Positions 31,805 through 39,670 of a DNA stretch of 41,783 nt are shown in pieces. The first letter of the stretch is position 1; every line of letters starts with the position of its first letter. The stretch comes from Clostridiales bacterium. GTDB lineage: Bacteria; Bacillota; Clostridia; Oscillospirales; Oscillospiraceae. Location of the stretch: NCBI GenBank assembly GCA_021202515.1, contig JAJQCW010000024.1, positions 1-41,783 on the forward strand. Reading direction: 5' to 3'. The position numbers and the translations under genes are program-made. A model generated the notes under the pieces. The model saw only the letters and a program-made list of their open reading frames with translations. It did no database searches and was not told the origin of the DNA.

Positions 31805-32284
31805 ATGGCAAAGAAAACTCTGGTGGCGTATTTTTCCGCCCGCGGCGTGACCGAACGGGCGGCCAAAGCGCTGGCTGCTGCGGCGGACGCCGATTTGTAC
31901 GAGATTCGGCCCGCCGTCCCCTACACGGACGCCGACCTGGATTGGCGAAACAAGCGCTCCCGCAGCACCGTTGAGATGAACGACCTGTCCAGCCGCCCGG
32001 CCCTGGCGGACGCCGCCGCCAACGTCGCCGCTTACGACACGGTGTTCCTGGGCTTCCCCATCTGGTGGGGACTGGCCCCCACCGTGGTCTGCACCTTCCT
32101 GGAGAGCTACGACTTTTCCGGAAAGAAGATCGTGCTCTTTGCCACCTCCGGCGGCAGCGGCTTTGGCCGGACGGCGGAAGTGCTCAAAAAGTCCGTTTCG
32201 CCGGAGGCCACGGTTATCACCGGCAAGCTGCTGAACGGCGGCACATCCGCCGCAGCACTGAAACGCTGGGTCAAGACGCTTTAA
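31805..32284 (+). CDS. Flavodoxin
   Basis: A 159-aa FMN electron carrier. The N-terminal phosphate-binding loop is VAYFSARGVTERAA. The FMN-stacking loop follows GFPIWWGLAP, and the second flavin loop is ATSGGSGFG. It belongs to the short-chain type common next to redox enzymes in Clostridia. AGGAGG precedes ATG 31805, overlapping the end of the small upstream gene. It probably supplies electrons to the neighbouring quinone/aromatic-modifying proteins, and depends on FMN from the rib operon. Confidence 0.9.
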   Translation: MAKKTLVAYFSARGVTERAAKALAAAADADLYEIRPAVPYTDADLDWRNKRSRSTVEMNDLSSRPALADAAANVAAYDTVFLGFPIWWGLAPTVVCTFLESYDFSGKKIVLFATSGGSGFGRTAEVLKKSVSPEATVITGKLLNGGTSAAALKRWVKTL

Positions 32285-32294
32285 GGGGGACCAC

Positions 32295-32624
32295 ATGGCC
32301 ATCGCAGTGAACCTTTATTACACCGGCGTCAACGGAAGCGCCAAAAAATTCGCCCAGGAGATGGTCTCCAGCGGCACCGTGGCGCAGATTCGCGCTGAAT
32401 CGGGCAATCTCCGCTACGAGTATTTCTTCCCCATGGACGACCCGGAGACCGTTCTGCTCATCGACGCCTGGGCGGATCAGGAGGCCATCGACATCCACCA
32501 CGCCTCCCCCATGATGGGGAAAATTGCCGAGTTGCGGGACAAATACGACCTGCACATGAAGGTCGAGCGCTACGTCTCCGACGACGGGCTGCCCGCCCAG
32601 GACGAACAGTTTATTCGGAAGTAA
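32295..32624 (+). CDS. ABM-domain protein, putative quinol monooxygenase
   Basis: A 109-aa dimeric alpha-beta barrel protein of the antibiotic biosynthesis monooxygenase (YgiN-like) family. The conserved pattern is visible: an N-terminal strand, GNLRYEYF, LIDAWADQEAIDIHHASP, and the C-terminal VERY. Such proteins act on quinols or reactive aromatics without cofactors, or serve as protective dimers. AAGGGGG precedes ATG 32295. It lies between flavodoxin and the CMD-cupin gene, suggesting a joint role in quinone or electrophile handling (inference). Confidence 0.82.
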   Translation: MAIAVNLYYTGVNGSAKKFAQEMVSSGTVAQIRAESGNLRYEYFFPMDDPETVLLIDAWADQEAIDIHHASPMMGKIAELRDKYDLHMKVERYVSDDGLPAQDEQFIRK

Positions 32625-32640
32625 AAACGGAGGGTTTCTT

Positions 32641-33402
32641 ATGGAAAAAATCGTACAGACAGCGGGGCGGAACGCCCTGGGGAGCTTTGCGCCGGAGTTT
32701 GCACACTTCAATGACGACGTACTCTTTGGCGAGAACTGGAACAACACCGACATCGACCACAAGACCCGCTGCCTCATCACCGTGGTGGCGCTGATGTCCT
32801 CCGGCATTACGGACTCGTCCCTCATCTACCACCTGGAGAACGCGAAGAAGGCCGGCGTGACCAAAAAGGAAATTGCGGCGATCATCACCCACACCGCCTT
32901 CTATGTGGGCTGGCCCAAGGGCTGGGCGGTATTCAACCTGGCGAAGGAGGTCTGGGCGGAGAACGCCGCTTCTGCCGACGAAAAGGCCGCTCACGCCGCC
33001 GAGATGGTCTTCCCCATCGGCGCGCCTAACGACACCTATGCCCAGTATTTTGTCGGGCAGAGCTACCTGGCTCCCGTGTCCATCGGGCAGGTGGGGATCT
33101 TCAACGTGACCTTTGAGCCGGGTTGCCGCAACAACTGGCACATCCACCACGCGGACAAGGGCGGCGGCCAGATTCTGATTTGCGTGGCCGGGCGCGGCTG
33201 TTACCAGGAGTGGGGCAAGGCCGCAGTGGAGATGAAGCCCGGCGACTGCATCAACATCCCCGTCGGCGTCAAGCACTGGCACGGCGCTGCGCCGGACAGT
33301 TGGTTTTCCCACCTGGCGGTGGAGGTCCCCGGCGAGCACACCTCCAACGAGTGGCTGGAGGCCGTTACAGATGAGGTCTATAAGGCCAGCGTGAAAGAAT
33401 GA
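32641..33402 (+). CDS. Carboxymuconolactone decarboxylase-cupin fusion protein
   Basis: A 253-aa two-domain protein. Residues about 10-120 form a carboxymuconolactone decarboxylase (AhpD-like) domain (TRCLITVVALMSSG, HLENAKKAGVTKKEI, ITHTAFYVGWPKGW). The usual AhpD C-x-x-C pair is absent. Residues about 145-240 form a cupin with metal ligands in WHIHHADKGGGQ and GVKHWHG. Such fusions are common in anaerobe redox operons; the substrate is unknown. It is the last gene of the LysR-linked operon, 16 bp after the ABM gene and followed by a hairpin. Confidence 0.88.
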   Translation: MEKIVQTAGRNALGSFAPEFAHFNDDVLFGENWNNTDIDHKTRCLITVVALMSSGITDSSLIYHLENAKKAGVTKKEIAAIITHTAFYVGWPKGWAVFNLAKEVWAENAASADEKAAHAAEMVFPIGAPNDTYAQYFVGQSYLAPVSIGQVGIFNVTFEPGCRNNWHIHHADKGGGQILICVAGRGCYQEWGKAAVEMKPGDCINIPVGVKHWHGAAPDSWFSHLAVEVPGEHTSNEWLEAVTDEVYKASVKE

Positions 33403-33416
33403 TTCTATAAAAAAAT

Positions 33417-33441
33417 GGGGTCAGGCGGTTTGCCTGGCCCC
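33417..33441. terminator. Terminator after the CMD-cupin gene
   Basis: GGGGTCAGGC (33417-33426) pairs with GCCTGGCCCC (33432-33441). A-rich sequence precedes it and GATTTCTG follows, so it may work in both directions. Confidence 0.7.
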
Positions 33442-33462
33442 GATTTCTGTACAATAAACCTC

Positions 33463-33496
33463 AAAAAAAGGACGGCTGCCAAACGGCAGCCGCCCT
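33463..33496 (-). terminator. rplL terminator
   Basis: Minus-strand stem GGGCGGCTGCC (33495-33485), loop GTTT, GGCAGCCGTCC (33480-33470), then seven T (33469-33463). It lies 22 nt beyond the rplL stop. Confidence 0.9.
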
Positions 33497-33517
33497 CTTG
33501 AGTTCGGAACAAAAATC

Positions 33518-33895
33518 TTACTTCAGCTCGACCTTGCCGCCGACAGCCTCGACCTTCTCCTTCAGAGCGTCGGCATCTTCCTTGGAAGCGGCCTCTTTCA
33601 GAGTGGTGGGAGCGTTCTCGACAGCAGCCTTGGCGTCAGCCAGGCCCAGACCGGTGATCTCGCGGACAGCCTTGATGACCTTGATCTTGCCCTTGGGGTC
33701 AGCCAGGCCAACCAGGACGACGTCGAACTCGGTCTTCTCTTCCACAGGCTCAGCAGCGGCAGCGCCAGCAGCGGGGGCAGCCATAGCGGCGGCGGAAACG
33801 CCGAAGGTCTCCTCCAGAGCCTTGACCAGCTCGGACAGCTCCAGGACGGACAGAGCCTTTACTTCTTCAACGATAGCATTGATCTTCTCAGACAT
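33518..33895 (-). CDS. rplL: 50S ribosomal protein L7/L12
   Basis: A 125-aa stalk protein that recruits translational GTPases. It has the N-terminal dimerisation region, an Ala/Pro-rich hinge ([20 protein letters not shown]) and the C-terminal domain with [11 protein letters not shown] and [20 protein letters not shown]. Length is normal. It lies 74 bp after rplJ, with a GGAGG site, and ends at a strong terminator. Confidence 0.97.
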   Translation of the reverse strand: MSEKINAIVEEVKALSVLELSELVKALEETFGVSAAAMAAPAAGAAAAEPVEEKTEFDVVLVGLADPKGKIKVIKAVREITGLGLADAKAAVENAPTTLKEAASKEDADALKEKVEAVGGKVELK

Positions 33896-33969
33896 GGTAA
33901 TTACCTCCTAAATAGAGTAAATTGTAAAGTAGGTTGCCGGGGATTCTCTCCCGGCGAAAGTGAGCCGAA

Positions 33970-34500
33970 TTATTCGGCGGCGGGGGCCTCCTCTGCGGAG
34001 CCGCCCTTGCTCTCGGCGATGGCAGCGATGACGGCGGCCAGGGTGGAGATGGGGGCCAGCAGGGTACCCATGACCTGGGCTTGCAGATCCTTCTTGGAGG
34101 ACAGCGTGGACATCTGAGCGATCTCCTCGTCAGACAGCACCTTGCCTTCCATGAAAGCGGCCTTGATGTGGAACTTGTCGTCGCCCATCTTCTTGGCGTA
34201 GTCGGCGATGACCTTGATGGGAGCGATGGGGTCCTCTGTGCCGGTGGCCAGAGAAGTGTTGCCGTGCAGCACCTCGTCCAGGGCGGACAGGCCCGCGTCA
34301 TCCAGGGCGCGGCGCACCATGGTGTTCTTCACCACGGCGTAGGAAACACCGGCCTGACGAGCGATGTTACGCAGCTCGGTGTCCTGCTCCACGGTGATGC
34401 CGGAGTAGTCCACCAGCACACCGGACTGGGCGCTCTTGAGCTGTTCCTCCAGGGCGGCGACGACGGCCTTCTTGGACTCCAGAACCTTTGCGTTAGGCAT
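33970..34500 (-). CDS. rplJ: 50S ribosomal protein L10
   Basis: A 176-aa protein that anchors the L7/L12 stalk to 23S rRNA. N-terminal KVLESKKAVVAALEEQL, VVKNTMVRRAL and the C-terminal L7/L12-binding helix are present. The start is ATG 34500 with GAGGTG 9 nt upstream; the longer open frame is the leader RNA. The L10-L12 complex usually represses its own mRNA by binding the leader, which is recognisable here. Confidence 0.97.
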   Translation of the reverse strand: MPNAKVLESKKAVVAALEEQLKSAQSGVLVDYSGITVEQDTELRNIARQAGVSYAVVKNTMVRRALDDAGLSALDEVLHGNTSLATGTEDPIAPIKVIADYAKKMGDDKFHIKAAFMEGKVLSDEEIAQMSTLSSKKDLQAQVMGTLLAPISTLAAVIAAIAESKGGSAEEAPAAE

Positions 34501-34511
34501 GATTGATTTCA

Positions 34512-34634
34512 CCTCACAAAAAGAAAATCCTCCGCGTCGAAAGACAGGAGGACAGTAAGCAACAAAACAGGAATGTCTTGATGCACTCTCGGCAGGCGGA
34601 CAAGCCATTGATCTCACGAACCTGCTGTCTTTGA
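34512..34634 (-). ncRNA. L10 leader RNA
   Basis: The minus-strand leader begins AAAGACAGCAGG and ends in a hairpin (34552-34528; CCTCC...GGAGG around TTTC) followed by TTTTCTTTTT (34527-34518). The opening AAGACAGCAGG and the closing CCTCCTGTCTTTCGAC arrangement match the Firmicutes L10 leader, which binds the L10-L12 complex for autoregulation by termination. Confidence 0.85.
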
Positions 34635-34645
34635 ACGCAACTGGT

Positions 34646-34675
34646 AGTATAGCATGGCGGAACGGGTTTTGTCAA
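34646..34675 (-). promoter_or_regulatory. rplJ-rplL promoter
   Basis: Minus-strand -35 TTGACA (34675-34670), 18-bp spacer, -10 TATACT (34651-34646). The start falls at the beginning of the L10 leader. Confidence 0.85.
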
Positions 34676-34688
34676 CCCATTCCGCCAT
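34654..34688 (-). terminator. Hairpin after rplA enclosing the rplJ -35 region
   Basis: ATGGCGGAA...GGGTT (34688-34674 on the minus strand) pairs with 34668-34654 over 15 bp with one G-U, leaving a 5-nt loop. It lies 26 nt beyond the rplA stop and lacks a T-run. It may attenuate rplKA transcripts. The -35 hexamer of the rplJ promoter sits in its loop and arm. Confidence 0.6.
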
Positions 34689-34713
34689 GATTTTCGCTAA
34701 AAGTTGGACAAAA

Positions 34714-35400
34714 TCAGCCCAGCTTGGCAGGGTTCACCTTGACGCCGGGGCCCATGGTGGAGGCCACGGTGCAGGTGCGGATATACTGACCGCGGGCGGC
34801 GGCAGGCTTGGCCTTGATGACCGCGCCCACCAGCGCGTCGAAGTTCTCCTGGAGCTTCTCGGTGCCGAAGGAGACCTTACCGATGGGGCAGTGGATGATG
34901 TTGGTCTTGTCCAAACGGTACTCGACCTTACCGGCTTTGGCGTCCCGGACGGCCTTGGCCGCGTCGGGGGTGACGGTGCCGGACTTGGGAGAGGGCATCA
35001 GACCCTTGGGGCCGAGCAGACGACCCAGACGACCCACAAAACGCATCATGTCGGGGGTGGCGATGACCACGTCGAAGTCGAACCAGTTCTCTTTCTGGAT
35101 CTTCTCCACCAGGTCCATGTCGCCCACGTAATCCGCGCCGGCTTCCCGGGCAGCGTCGGCCTGGGCGTCCTTGGCAAAGACCAGGACGCGGACACTCTTG
35201 CCGGTGCCGTTGGGCAGCACGATGGCGCCGCGGACCTGCTGGTCGGCGTGACGGCCATCGACGCCCAGCTTCAGGTGCAGCTCGACGGTCTCGTCAAACT
35301 TCGCCTTGGCGGTCTTGCAGACCAGGTCCAGGGCCTCGTTGGTATCGTAAAGATTGCCTTTTTCGATCAGCTTCAGGCTGTCGTTGTATTTCTTACCCAT
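34714..35400 (-). CDS. rplA: 50S ribosomal protein L1
   Basis: A 228-aa ribosomal protein of the L1 stalk at the tRNA exit site. Typical segments are visible: [45 protein letters not shown] and the C-terminal SSTMGPG-type motif ([11 protein letters not shown]). In many bacteria L1 represses its own operon by binding the mRNA. It lies 15 bp after rplK with a GGAGG site. Confidence 0.97.
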   Translation of the reverse strand: MGKKYNDSLKLIEKGNLYDTNEALDLVCKTAKAKFDETVELHLKLGVDGRHADQQVRGAIVLPNGTGKSVRVLVFAKDAQADAAREAGADYVGDMDLVEKIQKENWFDFDVVIATPDMMRFVGRLGRLLGPKGLMPSPKSGTVTPDAAKAVRDAKAGKVEYRLDKTNIIHCPIGKVSFGTEKLQENFDALVGAVIKAKPAAARGQYIRTCTVASTMGPGVKVNPAKLG

Positions 35401-35415
35401 AGATCACATACCTCC

Positions 35416-35850
35416 TTAGTCGCCCACGACGACGCCCATGGAACGGGCGGTGCCGGCGATCATGGACATGGCGGCCTCCAGAGAGGCGGCGTTCAGGTCG
35501 GGCATCTTGGTCTCGGCGATCTTCTGCACGTCGGCCTTGCTGATGGTAGCGACCTTGGTCTTGTTGGGCACGCCGGAGCCGGTCTCGATGTTGCACGCCT
35601 TCTTGATGAGAACGGCGGCAGGGGGGGTTTTGGTCACAAAGGTGAAGGAGCGGTCAGCGTAGACGGTGATGATGACCGGGATGATCATGCCCACGTCCTT
35701 CTTGGTGCGCTCGTTAAACTCTTTGGTGAATGCGGCGATGTTCACACCGTGCTGACCCAGAGCGGGGCCAACAGGGGGAGCAGGAGTCGCTTTGCCGGCG
35801 GGGATCTGCAATTTCACATAGCCGGTGATCTTCTTTTTAGCAGGTGCCAC
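35416..35850 (-). CDS. rplK: 50S ribosomal protein L11
   Basis: A 144-aa protein of the GTPase-associated centre. The N-terminal [21 protein letters not shown]-type Pro-rich region and the C-terminal rRNA-binding domain ([26 protein letters not shown]) are clear. It follows nusG by 52 bp and has GGAGG upstream of ATG 35850. Confidence 0.97.
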   Translation of the reverse strand: MAPAKKKITGYVKLQIPAGKATPAPPVGPALGQHGVNIAAFTKEFNERTKKDVGMIIPVIITVYADRSFTFVTKTPPAAVLIKKACNIETGSGVPNKTKVATISKADVQKIAETKMPDLNAASLEAAMSMIAGTARSMGVVVGD

Positions 35851-35902
35851 GAGGAATACCTCCTTAATATTTTCAAACTCTGTTGTTTTAGGGCGGCTGG
35901 GG

Positions 35903-36430
35903 TCAATCTTCCTGAATCAGTTCCACCTGGTCCAGGTCCAGCTCCACCGGGGTCTCCCGGCCAAACATGGACACGACGACACGGACCTTCTCCCGGTCCA
36001 CATCGACCTCTTCCACCACACCCAGGAAGGACGAGAGCGCCCCGCCTGTGATTTTCACGCTGTCGCCAACGTTGTAGCCCACGGAAATCTCGTGTTTTTC
36101 CATGCCCATCGCCTTGATCTCTTCGTCGGTCAGGGGGATGGCCTTGTTGCCGGAGCCGACAAAGCCCGTCACGCCGCGGATATTGCGGACGATGTGCCAG
36201 GTCTCGTCGGTCAAAATCATCTTCACCAGCACGTAGCCGGGGAACGTTTTGCGCTCCACGGTCTTGGGACCGTTGTCGGTGATTTCAGTGACGGTTTCCA
36301 TGGGAATCTCGACCTGCTGGATCAGGTCGCGCAGATTGCGGTTATCGACATGCTTGGTAATCGTGCTGGCCACCGTGTTCTCGTACCCGGAATACGTATG
36401 GACCACATACCACTTCGCAGTTTCAGCCAT
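35903..36430 (-). CDS. nusG: Transcription termination/antitermination factor NusG
   Basis: A 175-aa factor that binds RNA polymerase. The N-terminal NGN domain ([41 protein letters not shown]) is followed by a C-terminal KOW domain ([25 protein letters not shown]). The length is normal. It sits between secE and rplK in the conserved order. Confidence 0.97.
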   Translation of the reverse strand: MAETAKWYVVHTYSGYENTVASTITKHVDNRNLRDLIQQVEIPMETVTEITDNGPKTVERKTFPGYVLVKMILTDETWHIVRNIRGVTGFVGSGNKAIPLTDEEIKAMGMEKHEISVGYNVGDSVKITGGALSSFLGVVEEVDVDREKVRVVVSMFGRETPVELDLDQVELIQED

Positions 36431-36441
36431 GTCGGTCTACC

Positions 36442-36717
36442 TCAGCCCTGGAACAGGTGGAGCAGAGCGTTGATGACCGCAGCGGCCACCGCGTCCAGTA
36501 CCCAGACGAACACGCCCACGACCAGGATGCACACCAGCACTGCTGCGCACGCCTTGAACAGTTCGTTCCGCTTGGGCCAGTGGACTTTTTTCAGCTCCAG
36601 CTTTGTTTCATGGGCCCAGTTCCTCAGAGAACGCCAATGGCGGACAAACCAGTTAGGCTTCTTTTCCTTCCCGTTTTTGTCAACCTTAGTCTTGGGTTCT
36701 TTTGCTTTTTTTGCCAT
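36442..36717 (-). CDS. secE: Preprotein translocase subunit SecE
   Basis: A 91-aa single-span SecE. A Lys-rich cytoplasmic N-terminus leads to the amphipathic helix (LRNWAHETKLELKKVHWPKRNEL) and one membrane helix (about residues 57-82). It clamps the SecY channel. Start chosen at ATG 36717, with AAAGGTG 8 nt upstream; an in-frame GTG at 36726 lies within that site. It ends 11 bp before nusG. Confidence 0.95.
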   Translation of the reverse strand: MAKKAKEPKTKVDKNGKEKKPNWFVRHWRSLRNWAHETKLELKKVHWPKRNELFKACAAVLVCILVVGVFVWVLDAVAAAVINALLHLFQG

Positions 36718-36747
36718 GATACGCACCTTTCCTTGTCAATCGCACAC

Positions 36748-36918
36748 TTACTTGGTTTCCGTGTGTTCCGTGTGCTTCTTGCAGAAGGGGCAATACTTCT
36801 TCATCTTCAGGCGGTCAGGGGTATTCTTCTTGTTCTTCATGGTGTTGTAGTTTCTCTGCTTGCATTCACTGCAGCGGAGCGTGACCTTCACACGCGCAAC
36901 GCCTTTCGCTTTGGCCAT
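36748..36918 (-). CDS. rpmG: 50S ribosomal protein L33
   Basis: A 56-aa ribosomal protein starting [14 protein letters not shown]. It has two Cys pairs (CSEC and CPFC) that make a zinc ribbon, and the usual [15 protein letters not shown] core. It is the C+ zinc-binding form. GGAGGTG lies 7 nt before the ATG. It is the first gene of the rpmG-secE-nusG-rplK-rplA operon. Confidence 0.96.
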   Translation of the reverse strand: MAKAKGVARVKVTLRCSECKQRNYNTMKNKKNTPDRLKMKKYCPFCKKHTEHTETK

Positions 36919-36971
36919 ATTCGGCACCTCCTTAGGTTTGTGGGCTCTGTTTCCTACCGGTCAAATAAAAC

Positions 36972-37051
36972 GCCGGACCTCCGGCAGATTGACCTGAAAC
37001 AGGCTGGTACTGTCGAACTCCGGCGCAAATTTCCGCAGGAACTCCCTGCGG
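36972..37051 (-). promoter_or_regulatory. Leader hairpins of the rpmG operon, possible attenuator
   Basis: In the roughly 250-nt leader, CCGCAGG/CCTGCGG (37051-37033) forms a perfect 7-bp hairpin. Nearer the gene, GCCGGA/TCCGGC (36985-36972) is followed on the minus strand by GTTTTATTT. The second looks like an intrinsic terminator about 50 nt before rpmG. A further small stem ATGGG/CCCAT lies at 37126-37143. No known leader family was recognised. Confidence 0.6.
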
Positions 37052-37176
37052 CAAGATTCTAAAAGGGGTTCGGCAATGGGTTCTGCCTCCCTGCGTTGGT
37101 CTGCTTGGGGCCTGGAAAGGGAGGATATGGGCTAAAAAACCCATAACAACAAAACCGCTTTCCCGCAGGTGAATTT

Positions 37177-37205
37177 ACTATAGCACATCGCCCGGTCATT
37201 GTCAA
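37177..37205 (-). promoter_or_regulatory. Promoter of the rpmG-secE-nusG-rplKA operon
   Basis: Minus-strand -35 TTGACA (37205-37200), 17-bp spacer, -10 TATAGT (37182-37177). Start near 37170. Confidence 0.85.
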
Positions 37206-37242
37206 TCTTTTTTTGATATTTTATTTGTTCAGCCATGTACCG

Positions 37243-37339
37243 GAAACCCCTCCGCCACCGCCCAAGGGCGGCGGCCCTCCTCCCCTTTCAGGGCAGGGAG
37301 CGAAGCGGAAGTGCCGCTTGACGGCGGAGGCAAGAGGGG
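37243..37339 (+). repeat. Modular hairpin repeat, copy 5
   Basis: Starts GGAAACCCCTCCGCC and ends GGCAAGAGGGG. The outer order matches copy 1, but the inner block (TCCCCTTTCAGGGCAGGGAGCG... GCCGCTTGACGGC) is inverted relative to it. It lies between the ribosomal and riboflavin operons. The rest of 37340-37516 is AT-rich, without a recognisable feature. Confidence 0.8.
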
Positions 37340-37516
37340 ATAGTACTTACTGTCTGGTGTTCGTTTTATTCGATCGAGGTTGAATTTTGCAGCGGAGAAG
37401 CCCGCCTTCTTACTACTTACTGCTTATTCAACGCTATCAAACTAATAGCTAATGGCTATCAGCTTGCCAACTCGCCAAATCCAAAGGGATATCCAGTGAT
37501 TTTATAAAATCGGGGC

Positions 37517-37545
37517 TTTACAAGGGCCGCATAACGTTGTATAAT
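37517..37545 (+). promoter_or_regulatory. Promoter of the riboflavin operon
   Basis: TTTACA (37517-37522), 17-bp spacer, TATAAT (37540-37545), about 20 nt before the FMN riboswitch. Confidence 0.85.
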
Positions 37546-37564
37546 ACACTTTGTGAACGGAATA

Positions 37565-37674
37565 ATTCTTCAGGGCAGGGTGCAAGTCCCTACCGGCGGT
37601 ACAGCCCGCGAGCCGAGAGGCATGATCCGGTGAAACTCCGGAGCCGACAGTATAGTCTGGATGAAAGAAGAAAG
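37565..37674 (+). ncRNA. FMN riboswitch (RFN element)
   Basis: The basal stem TTCTTC/GAAGAA, the conserved AGGGCAGGGTG, CCCTACCGGCGGT, AGCCCGCGAGC, GATCCGGTGAAACTCCGGAGCCGACAG and ATAGTCTGGATG-type blocks are present in order (quoted in short pieces). FMN binding favours termination and lowers riboflavin synthesis. Confidence 0.97.
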
Positions 37675-37726
37675 TGACCGCTCTCCCCTTTTCCCGTGTA
37701 ATCGGGTGAGGTGGGAGACAGTCCGT

Positions 37727-37760
37727 GCTCTGGGATGGGATGCCATTTCAGAGCTTTTTT
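37727..37760 (+). terminator. First terminator of the FMN riboswitch
   Basis: GCTCTG (37727-37732) pairs with CAGAGC (37749-37754), with inner pairs ATGG/CCA, followed by six T (37755-37760). Confidence 0.8.
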
Positions 37761-37800
37761 GTTTCAGCAACGCAGCGAAAGTTAGCTTATGCGAACCGAC

Positions 37801-37839
37801 GTGCCCTGTGGAGCAGTTTCCCACGGGGCGCGTTTTTTT
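37801..37839 (+). terminator. Second terminator in the riboflavin leader
   Basis: GTGCCCTGTGG (37801-37811) pairs with CCCACGGGGCGC (37820-37831), with some G-T pairs, followed by seven T (37833-37839). It lies about 75 nt before ribD. Confidence 0.8.
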
Positions 37840-37913
37840 GTTGCCTGTGGGGATACTAACGCAGTATCGCCCTAATCGTACTGTGTAGTTCTAAATGAAA
37901 GGCAGGCGAAACC

Positions 37914-39023
37914 ATGACAGACCAGGACTATATGCGCCGGGCCATCGAACTGGCCAAATGGGGAACTGGCTGGACCAACCCCAACCCGCTGGTGGGGGCG
38001 GTCATTGTCAAAGACGGGAAAATCATCGGGGAGGGCTGGCACGCCAAATATGGCGGTCTCCACGCGGAGCGTAGCGCCCTGACCTCCCTCCGGGAGAGCG
38101 CGGAGGGGGCGACCATGTACGTGACGCTGGAACCCTGCTGCCACTACGGGCGGCAGCCCCCCTGCACCCAGGCGATTCTGGAGAGCGGCATTGCGCGGGT
38201 GTTTGTCGGCTCCAGGGACCCAAACCCGCTGGTAGCGGGCAAGGGGGTGCAGATCCTCCGGGAACACAGCGTACAGGTGACAGAGGACTTCCTGCGGGAG
38301 GAGTGCGACCGGCTGAACCCAGTATTTTTCCACTACATCACCACCAAAACCCCCTATGTGGTGATGAAATACGCCATGACAGCGGACGGCAAAATCGCCA
38401 CCCGCACCGGGGCCTCTAAATGGATCACCGGGGAACCGGCCCGGCAGAAGGTGCAGGAGCTGAGGGCCACTTACTCCGGCATCATGGCGGGCATTGGCAC
38501 CGTTCTGGCAGACGACCCCCTGCTGAATGTGCGGCTGGAGGGCAAGCGCAGCCCGGTTCGTATCATCTGCGACAGCCGCCTGCGTATCCCGCTGGACAGT
38601 AAAATCTGTGTTACTGCCCGACAGTTTAAAACCATCGTGGCCTGCGGCGACAGCCCTGACCCGGCGAAACAGGCGGCGCTGGAACATCTGGGGGTGCAGG
38701 TGGTCTCCTGCCCTGCCGATGACGGGAAAGTCAATCTACCCGCGCTGATGGGGACGCTGGGGGCGATGGGCATCGACAGCGTTTTGCTGGAGGGCGGCGG
38801 CACCCTCAACGAGAGCGCGCTCCGGGCGGGCATCGTCCGGGAGGTCAAGGCGTTCGTGGCCCCCAAGCTGTTCGGCGGGGGCGGCAAGTCCCCGGTGGAG
38901 GGGGCTGGCGTGGCCCTGCCGGACCAGGCGTGGCGGCTGGAGCTGGCGGAGGTCTCCCAAATTGGCGACGACCTGCTGCTGGACTACCGGGTGAAGGAGG
39001 ACAGAGGATGTTTACAGGACTGA
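37914..39023 (+). CDS. ribD: Bifunctional riboflavin deaminase/reductase
   Basis: RibD deaminates the pyrimidine intermediate of riboflavin synthesis and then reduces its ribosyl side chain with NADPH. The 369-aa product has the N-terminal zinc deaminase (H50-A-E52, C75 and C84 in PCCHYGRQPPC) and the C-terminal reductase (MKYAMTADGKIAT, GIGTVLADDPLLNVR, LEGGGTLNESAL). It is the first gene of the rib operon, under the FMN riboswitch. The last 16 bp overlap ribE. Confidence 0.97.
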   Translation: MTDQDYMRRAIELAKWGTGWTNPNPLVGAVIVKDGKIIGEGWHAKYGGLHAERSALTSLRESAEGATMYVTLEPCCHYGRQPPCTQAILESGIARVFVGSRDPNPLVAGKGVQILREHSVQVTEDFLREECDRLNPVFFHYITTKTPYVVMKYAMTADGKIATRTGASKWITGEPARQKVQELRATYSGIMAGIGTVLADDPLLNVRLEGKRSPVRIICDSRLRIPLDSKICVTARQFKTIVACGDSPDPAKQAALEHLGVQVVSCPADDGKVNLPALMGTLGAMGIDSVLLEGGGTLNESALRAGIVREVKAFVAPKLFGGGGKSPVEGAGVALPDQAWRLELAEVSQIGDDLLLDYRVKEDRGCLQD

Positions 39024-39658
39024 TCGAGGAATTGGGCAGCGTCCGGCGGCTGACGCTGACAGGCGTCTCCGGGCAGCTTTCCATCCGGGCGAAGAAGGTG
39101 CTAGAGGGGACGAAAATCGGCGACAGCATCGCCGTGAACGGCGTGTGCCTGACGGTCATTGCCCTGGGGCCGGACGGCTTCACGGCGGACATCATGGCCG
39201 AGACCGCCCGACGCAGCAGCTTGGGAAACTGTCGCCCCGGCGACCTGGTGAATTTAGAGCGGGCCATGCCCGCGGATGGGCGCTTTGGGGGCCATATGGT
39301 GGCCGGTCACATCGACGGCACCGGTACCGTCGCCGCTCTGCGGCGGGAGGAAAACGCCGTCTGGGTCAAAATTCGCGCCGGAGCGGACATTTTGCGGCTG
39401 GTGGTGGAAAAAGGCTCCATCGCCATCGACGGCATCAGCCTGACCGTGGCCGAGGTGACGGAGCGGGATTTTCAGGTGTCCATCATCCCCCACACCGGGG
39501 CGGAGACCACCCTCCTGGGGAAAAAGCCGGGGGATATCGTGAACCTGGAGACGGACATCGTGGGGAAGTATGTAGAAAAGCTGCTGAACCGGCAGACAGC
39601 CGCGCCCCAGACGGAAAACACACTGACCATGGATTTTTTGAAAGAGTACGGATTCTAA
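39008..39658 (+). CDS. ribE: Riboflavin synthase, alpha subunit
   Basis: Converts two 6,7-dimethyl-8-ribityllumazine molecules into riboflavin and one pyrimidine. The 216-aa protein has two similar lumazine-binding halves: MFTGLIEELG with GDSIAVNGVCLTV, and GHMVAGHIDGTG with GSIAIDGISLTVAEV. Start at ATG 39008 with GGAGG 8 nt upstream. It overlaps ribD, so the two are translationally linked. Confidence 0.96.
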   Translation: MFTGLIEELGSVRRLTLTGVSGQLSIRAKKVLEGTKIGDSIAVNGVCLTVIALGPDGFTADIMAETARRSSLGNCRPGDLVNLERAMPADGRFGGHMVAGHIDGTGTVAALRREENAVWVKIRAGADILRLVVEKGSIAIDGISLTVAEVTERDFQVSIIPHTGAETTLLGKKPGDIVNLETDIVGKYVEKLLNRQTAAPQTENTLTMDFLKEYGF

Positions 39659-39670
39659 GGAGGGAACCTT

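Noticed and set aside
36990-37030. tRNA gene in the rpmG leader (T-loop-like GTTCGAC on the minus strand)
   Set aside because: The flanking bases do not pair as a T stem, and no acceptor or anticodon stem can be drawn.
36932-37144. 70-codon open frame in the rpmG leader, and a second frame ending in a natural-looking peptide
   Set aside because: Neither has a ribosome binding site; the second has no ATG, GTG or TTG start. The hairpins explain the region better.
37570-37824. Minus-strand 84-codon frame over the FMN riboswitch
   Set aside because: It is the reverse of a conserved RNA element and its terminator.
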